Source: Hyphomicrobiaceae bacterium (GTDB lineage: Bacteria; Pseudomonadota; Alphaproteobacteria; Rhizobiales; Hyphomicrobiaceae). From it: 64,000 bases of DNA. Location of the stretch: contig JAURWC010000084.1 of assembly GCA_030655135.1 (NCBI GenBank), positions 372,001-436,000 on the forward strand, in the 5' to 3' direction. The notes under the pieces are model-generated. The model was given only the letters and a program-made list of their open reading frames with translations, was not told the DNA's origin and made no database searches. The position numbers were made by a program, and so were the translations under genes. This document shows positions 59,735 through 64,000 of this stretch, piece after piece (position 1 is the first letter of the stretch; every line of letters begins with the position of its first letter).

Positions 59735-61212
59735 TATTTGACCTCGCGCGCCCGCGTGATAATCAGGTCACCCTCGCGCAGCTGGCCACCGAGCACTTCG
59801 GTGAACTGGTCGTCGGCGATGCCCGCTCGCACCATGCGGCGCTCCGGCTGGCGATCGCCTCCGACGACGTAAACCGGCACCATCCGCGCCTGCTGGCGGC
59901 CCTGCTTCCATTTTTCGAACAGTGGCCGCTGCTCGTCGCTCATCAGAGGCTGCAGCGTCTTCTCCATCATGGCCTGCATTTTCTGACGCATGGCCCGGCG
60001 CTCGTCGCCGCCCATCGCTGCCGCACCGGCCTGCGGCGTATCACCTGCCGATGCACGCAACGCTTCGCGAATGGCTTTTTCCTGGTCGGCCGTCAGGCGC
60101 AGCTCTTCCTTCAGCCGCTCGATCTGCCGCTCCGCACGATCGCCGCCGCCGCGGCTATCGCGCTGCCCGCCACGCGCATTGGCGGCTTCGCCCTTCGGCT
60201 TGAAACGCAGCGCGTCGTTGTAAATGCGCAGCACGCCATCGCGGCGCGCCGCCTCGATCATGACGCTCGCCGTCATGCCGGGGAACAGCCGGCGATCGTC
60301 GTTCTGGGCTTCGATGATGACGGTATAAGTGACGACGTTGTTCAACTCCGTGGCCGCCAGGCGCACCTGCGTTACGCGCCCTTCGAACTGCCGCTCTGGA
60401 TAGGCATCGACCAGAAACGACACGGTATTGCCTTCCGCCACCGCGCCAACGTCGGCCTCGTTCACCTGCGCCTCGATACGAATGCGCGACAGATCCTGCG
60501 CAATCTTGAATAGCTCCGGCGCCTGCAGGCTTGCTGCCACGGTCTGCCCAGGATCGACGGTCCGCGAGATCACCGTGCCTTCGATGGGCGCACGGATCTC
60601 CGTGCGATCCAGGTCGGCCCTTGCTTGCTCCAGCACCGCCTTGCGCTGCGCAATCGTCGCTTTCGCGCTGGCGATCTGCGCATCGGCCACGCCGATGTCG
60701 GCCTTGGCCACGTCCCGGTCGCGCAACGCCGTCTCGAACGTCAACTGCGGCGCCAGGCGCTTTTCCGCCAGGCCCTGCTGCCGCAGCACATTCGTTTCGG
60801 CCGCCTGCAGAACCGCCTTGGACTTGTTCATCGCGGCTTCCTGGTTCGACAGGGCCGCATCGGCCGCCCCGAGGTCCGCCTCCGCTTGCGCCACCTTGGC
60901 CTCATAGGTTTTGCGGTCCAGCACCGCGAGGACCTGCCCGGGCGACACCTCGGTGTTAAAGTCGGCGTTTACCGCCTCGACCTTCCCTGACAACTGGGAT
61001 CCGACACTGACTGTCACCAGCGCCCGCACTGGCCCGGACGTACTGACGAGTTTGCGGATTTGCCCGCGCGTCACCGCAGCCGTGTCATAGACCAGCCCTT
61101 TTTCCGCGCTCCCGCCCCAGCCGTTCAGCAGGCCGGCGATGCCGCCGATCAAAACAACCGGCACGGCCAGCGTGTAAAGGTAGGTCAATCGGCGTTTGGT
61201 CATCGGCGTCAT
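59734..61212 (-). CDS. MacA-like periplasmic adaptor with an LTxxQ-type insert
   Basis: 492 residues: N-terminal anchor helix (YLYTLAVPVVLIGGIAGLLN), lipoyl-like and hairpin domains (LVSTSGPVRALVTVSVGSQL, long coiled coil about 105-205), beta-barrel (TEIRAPIEGTVISRTVDPGQ) and a membrane-proximal end (VRAGIADDQFTEVLGGQLRE). Residues about 341-443 form an inserted helical segment with LRLTADQEKAIREALRA and LQPLMSDEQRPLFEKWKQ, reminiscent of Spy/CpxP LTxxQ proteins. It links the ABC pump to an outer-membrane channel encoded elsewhere. Confidence 0.9.
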   Translation of the reverse strand: MTPMTKRRLTYLYTLAVPVVLIGGIAGLLNGWGGSAEKGLVYDTAAVTRGQIRKLVSTSGPVRALVTVSVGSQLSGKVEAVNADFNTEVSPGQVLAVLDRKTYEAKVAQAEADLGAADAALSNQEAAMNKSKAVLQAAETNVLRQQGLAEKRLAPQLTFETALRDRDVAKADIGVADAQIASAKATIAQRKAVLEQARADLDRTEIRAPIEGTVISRTVDPGQTVAASLQAPELFKIAQDLSRIRIEAQVNEADVGAVAEGNTVSFLVDAYPERQFEGRVTQVRLAATELNNVVTYTVIIEAQNDDRRLFPGMTASVMIEAARRDGVLRIYNDALRFKPKGEAANARGGQRDSRGGGDRAERQIERLKEELRLTADQEKAIREALRASAGDTPQAGAAAMGGDERRAMRQKMQAMMEKTLQPLMSDEQRPLFEKWKQGRQQARMVPVYVVGGDRQPERRMVRAGIADDQFTEVLGGQLREGDLIITRAREVK

Positions 61213-61635
61213 CCAGAGAAAACCCGCGCATTTGTTAGAAGTGAAACGGAAAATGCTCCGCTTTTCCGTCGTGCCCCGGCACGGCTACCCGGCGTCAATT
61301 GGATGAACGGAATCTGAATGGAGCATTCAGACTGGGTTCAACACCCCGCATCTAAATTGCAATCTACCCTGATATCCAACTTCCCCGGCGTGATCCAAGG
61401 GGGCCGAGCGCGCAGGGTCGCACGGCCCCCAATTTTTTTGGGCGCCAACCAGCGTACATTATCAAGCTATTGATCTTGCCGTAATTTTTACGCGCCGTTC
61501 AAGCCTGACAGCCGTTCGGCTGGTGCTTCCTGCTTGAATGGAACCTGTCGAGCCGATAGGCATTGCTCTGACATCGCCCCTAGGGCTACGATCTCAGCTC
61601 ACCCCAAGACGACCGAAAATGAACGGAGACCTATC
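61213..61635. other. intergenic region with a probable non-coding transcript
   Basis: 423 bases between the divergent adaptor and sodB genes. No coding frame. It contains a strong intrinsic terminator at 61399-61439 directed toward plus, with no gene before it, so a small RNA starting somewhere in 61230-61390 is plausible. The short hairpin GGAAAATGCTCCGCTTTTCC is at 61249. Confidence 0.4.
61399..61439 (+). terminator. orphan intrinsic terminator upstream of sodB
   Basis: GGGGGCCG ... CGGCCCCC stem (61399-61406 with 61423-61430), GC-rich loop, then AATTTTTTT. Strong by eye. The nearest gene that it could end on the plus strand is none, hence the small-RNA suggestion. Confidence 0.8.
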
Positions 61636-62235
61636 GTGACGTTCAAGTTGCCCGAGCTTCCGTATGCTTATGACGCTCTCGCCCCGCACATGTCGGCCGA
61701 GACGCTGCAGTTTCACCACGACAAGCACCATCAGGCTTACGTGGATCAGGGGAACAAGCTCGCCGGCCCCGGTACGAAATACGAGGGCAAAAGCATTGAG
61801 GACATTTGCAAGGAAGCCTTTGCCGCCAAGGACCAGCCTGTCATCAACAACGTTGGCCAGCACTATAATCACCTTCATTTCTGGCAGTGGATGAAGAAAG
61901 ACGGCGGCGGCAAAAAAGTCCCCGGCAAGCTTGAAAAGCTGATCGAAGAGATCGGCGGTTACGACAAAGTCCGCAACGACTTTATTGAGGCCGGCAAGGG
62001 TCAGTTTGGCTCAGGTTGGGCCTGGCTCGCGCTCAAAGGCGGCAAGCTTGAAGTCATGAAGACGCCGAACGGCGAAAATCCCCTGATGCACGGCGCTCAG
62101 CCTCTCCTGGGCTGCGATGTTTGGGAACACAGCTATTACATCGACTATCGCAACGCGCGGCCGAAGTATCTGGAAACCTGGTTCGACAACCTCGTAAACT
62201 GGGAACATGTCGAAGAACTGCTCGGCAAAGCCTGA
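61636..62235 (+). CDS. sodB: superoxide dismutase, Fe/Mn family
   Basis: Converts superoxide to hydrogen peroxide and oxygen. 199 residues with metal ligands in QFHHDKHHQAYVDQGN, QHYNHLHFWQWM and DVWEHSYYIDYRNARPKYLE, and the signature GSGWAWLALKGGKL. The start is a GTG at 61636 (VTFKLPELPYAYDALAPHMS) with GGAG seven bases before it; longer frames do not fit. Iron is likelier than manganese in this lineage but not determined from sequence. Confidence 0.95.
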   Translation: MTFKLPELPYAYDALAPHMSAETLQFHHDKHHQAYVDQGNKLAGPGTKYEGKSIEDICKEAFAAKDQPVINNVGQHYNHLHFWQWMKKDGGGKKVPGKLEKLIEEIGGYDKVRNDFIEAGKGQFGSGWAWLALKGGKLEVMKTPNGENPLMHGAQPLLGCDVWEHSYYIDYRNARPKYLETWFDNLVNWEHVEELLGKA

Positions 62236-62245
62236 GCAAACACGT

Positions 62246-62275
62246 AAAGGGTCAGACCTCGGTCTGACCCTTTTT
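62246..62275. terminator. dispersed palindrome, copy 5, placed as a terminator
   Basis: AAAGGGTCAGACC-TC-GGTCTGACCCTTT followed by TT, 11 bases after the sodB stop and touching the stop of the convergent panC gene. Here the repeat has the A-run and T-run of a bidirectional intrinsic terminator. Confidence 0.85.
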
Positions 62276-63138
62276 CATTTGCGCTTTACACCAACGGCGG
62301 CGTTGTCGATCAACCGCGTTTTCCCCAGCCAAGCCGCTACGAGCACGCGCCCCTGCCGTTCCGGCCTCCAAGCCCCCAGCGTCTCCGCATCGCGCACGGC
62401 GACGTAATCGACCTTGGCGAAACCGCGCTTCAAGATGGCCTCAGCCGCAACCTTTTCCAGCGTCGGGACCGCCTCGGGATCAGACGCCGTCGTCGCAATG
62501 CCGAGGATCGTCTGGTGCAGCACGGGGGCGATCGCCCGCTCATCGGCCGAGAGATACTGATTGCGCGACGACAGCGCCAGGCCATCAGCCTCCCGCGCGG
62601 TTCCCACACTTAAGATCGACAACGGCAGGTTCAGGTCGCGCACCATCTGCCGGACCACGCAAAGCTGCTGATAATCCTTCTCGCCGAACGTCGCGAAGTC
62701 GGGTGTGGCCGCCGAAAAAAGCTTGCAGCAGACCGTCGCCACGCCACCGAAGAAGTGCGGCCGGAAATCCGTCTCCAGGCCCTCGGCTGCACCGGAAACC
62801 TCAATGCGCGTGGCAAACCCATCTGGGTACATTTCGGCCGCCTCCGGTGCCCAGACCAGATCAGCCCCCACACCCTTCAGCTTGGTGAGGTCACCGTCGA
62901 TGTCCCGCGGATAGCGCCCGAAATCCTCGTGCGGTGCAAACTGCTTGGGGTTGACGAAAATCGACACCACCACCCGGCCGGCCTTGGCCTTGCCGGCCCG
63001 AACGAGATCCAGATGCCCCGCGTGTAGCGCCCCCATCGTCGGCACCAGCGCGACGCGCTCCCCCGCCGCCCGCCACCCCGCTATCCGCGCGCGCAAATCG
63101 GCAATCGCCCGCACCACTTCGATCGGCATCACGGCCAC
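62275..63138 (-). CDS. panC: pantothenate synthetase (pantoate--beta-alanine ligase)
   Basis: Joins pantoate and beta-alanine with ATP to make pantothenate, precursor of CoA. 287 residues: PTMGALHAGHLDLVRAGKAK (HxGH nucleotidyltransferase motif), VSIFVNPKQFAPHEDFGRYP, FFGGVATVCCKLFSAATPD, FGEKDYQQLCVVRQMVRDLN and ALSSRNQYLS (KMSKS-like region). The GTG at 63138 has AGGAG six bases upstream; ATG at 63129 is an alternative. Confidence 0.94.
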   Translation of the reverse strand: MAVMPIEVVRAIADLRARIAGWRAAGERVALVPTMGALHAGHLDLVRAGKAKAGRVVVSIFVNPKQFAPHEDFGRYPRDIDGDLTKLKGVGADLVWAPEAAEMYPDGFATRIEVSGAAEGLETDFRPHFFGGVATVCCKLFSAATPDFATFGEKDYQQLCVVRQMVRDLNLPLSILSVGTAREADGLALSSRNQYLSADERAIAPVLHQTILGIATTASDPEAVPTLEKVAAEAILKRGFAKVDYVAVRDAETLGAWRPERQGRVLVAAWLGKTRLIDNAAVGVKRK

Positions 63139-63269
63139 AGCGTTCTCCTATACTCTTGTGCCATGCTCATACGATGCGGATATCTCCCGTCAAGCCGCCC
63201 GAACACAAGGAACGCCGTTCGGGCATCTGGTAGGATGACGAGCTTTTCCGAATCACGCTCGAGGATCGA

Positions 63270-64000
63270 ATGGTGGCGCTGAGCAGACCCGGTCGACCTG
63301 ACCCGTATATCTCGGGCCAGAGCCCGCACAATTCGCGCGAGGAAATCGCCAAACACCATCTAATAGACGAAACCCGTCTGGTCGGCGGCCTGATCGAGCG
63401 CGCCGTTTATACAGAAGACGAACGCCGCCGCACGGCCGAACTGGCACGCCGCCTCGTGCATGCCGCTCGAGTCAACGAAGGCAAGCATTCCGGCGTCGAC
63501 GCCTTTATGCACGAGTATGGTCTGTCGAGCGAAGAAGGCGTCATCCTGATGTGCATCGCCGAGGCGCTGCTGCGCATTCCCGATGCCGACACCGCAGACA
63601 CGTTCATCGCGGAAAAAATCGCGCACGGCCAGTGGGAGCGTCATCTCGGCCATTCCGACAGCCTGTTCGTCAACGCCTCGACCTGGGGCCTGATGCTGAC
63701 CGGCCGCGTAGTAAAACTGCGCGACACGCGCGAAACCAACCCGATAGCAGCGCTGAAACGCCTCGTCGCCCGCTCTGGCGAGCCGGTGATCCGGCAAGCG
63801 ATCCGCCAGGCCGTCAAGCTGCTGGGCGATCAGTTCGTGCTTGGCCGCACAATCTCCGCCGCTATCGCCCGGGCGAAGCCGTTCGAGGCCCGCGGCTACC
63901 GCATTTCCTACGACATGCTCGGCGAGGCTGCTCAATCGGAAGCCGACGCCCAGCGCTACTACGATCGCTACCTCACTGCGATCGAGGCCGTAGGGTCCGC
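63270..64000 (+). CDS. putA: bifunctional proline dehydrogenase / 1-pyrroline-5-carboxylate dehydrogenase, N-terminal part
   Basis: The 243 visible residues match the N-terminal arm and start of the proline dehydrogenase barrel of PutA: HHLIDETRLVGGLIERAVYT, GLSSEEGVILMCIAEALLRI, WERHLGHSDSLFVNASTWGL, KLLGDQFVLGRTISAAI and ARGYRISYDMLGEAAQSEAD. Continues beyond the window. GAGGAT precedes the ATG at 63270. No ribbon-helix-helix DNA-binding segment at the N-terminus, so this PutA is probably not its own repressor. Divergent from panC. Confidence 0.92.
   Translation, partial: MVALSRPGRPDPYISGQSPHNSREEIAKHHLIDETRLVGGLIERAVYTEDERRRTAELARRLVHAARVNEGKHSGVDAFMHEYGLSSEEGVILMCIAEALLRIPDADTADTFIAEKIAHGQWERHLGHSDSLFVNASTWGLMLTGRVVKLRDTRETNPIAALKRLVARSGEPVIRQAIRQAVKLLGDQFVLGRTISAAIARAKPFEARGYRISYDMLGEAAQSEADAQRYYDRYLTAIEAVGS

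Overview
The window reads as a stretch of core chromosome from an alphaproteobacterium, most likely of the order Hyphomicrobiales (Rhizobiales); genus is not resolved. Evidence: high G+C coding sequence; a C4-pathway 5-aminolevulinate synthase (hemA); a split three-gene proton-translocating transhydrogenase next to a 47-residue aa3 oxidase subunit IV; an NDUFA12-like complex I accessory protein; a B12-dependent ribonucleotide reductase; and small families typical of this class (DUF2155, DUF4170, DUF6111, DUF465, an LdtR-type MarR regulator). No prophage, insertion sequence, CRISPR array, rRNA or tRNA gene was seen.

Layout. 1-5161 (minus): a cofactor operon nrdR-ribD-ribE-ribBA-ribH-nusB-thiL, several members overlapping by 4 bases; thiL is cut by the window edge. 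5336-8077 (minus): glyA and hemA. 8288-10168 (minus): a periplasmic L,D-transpeptidase and a broken ldtR-like regulator. 10291-14197: a 3-hydroxyisobutyryl-CoA hydrolase-type protein, an extensin-family exported protein and hemB. 14217-17297 (minus): a periplasmic catalase-like haem protein and a coupled pair of related exported proteins. 17473-20818 (plus): oxidase subunit IV and pntAA-pntAB-pntB. 20943-24477: envelope proteins of unknown or general role and rpsU. 24643-27074: purE-purK and two divergent DUF465 genes. 27256-32407: acyl-CoA synthetase, DUF4170, MsbA-type ABC exporter, DUF2155 and NDUFA12. 33138-36905: nrdJ. 37201-37859: an antitoxin/PIN-toxin pair with a palindromic operator. 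37971-46227: small proteins, RlpA, a CinA-type protein, SfsA, MsrB and an EF-G-like GTPase. 46542-54855: aspartate aminotransferase, small membrane proteins, a lytic transglycosylase, a NUDIX-DUF6111-cca operon and DUF2252. 54940-57567: groES-groEL and an H-NS-type protein. 57723-61212 (minus): a MacAB-like export operon. 61636-64000: sodB, panC and the start of putA.

How the genes work together. Riboflavin synthesis (ribD, ribE, ribBA, ribH) is nearly complete here, but the GTP cyclohydrolase II half of RibBA looks degenerate. Tetrapyrrole synthesis has its first two enzymes (hemA, hemB), 5 kb apart, with glyA supplying glycine. nrdR lies in the same window as the class II reductase it might control. 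Envelope remodelling recurs: L,D-transpeptidase, extensin-type peptidase, RlpA, lytic transglycosylase and LysM lipoprotein.

The most distinctive non-coding signal is a dispersed, nearly perfect palindrome with core GGGTCAGACC-TC-GGTCTGACCC, found only between genes, at least once placed as a transcription terminator. A separate 53-bp tandem repeat precedes nrdJ. I see no convincing new multi-gene defence or biosynthetic system. The best leads are the palindrome family, the broken regulator beside the L,D-transpeptidase, the paralogous exported pair, and an orphan terminator suggesting a small RNA upstream of sodB.
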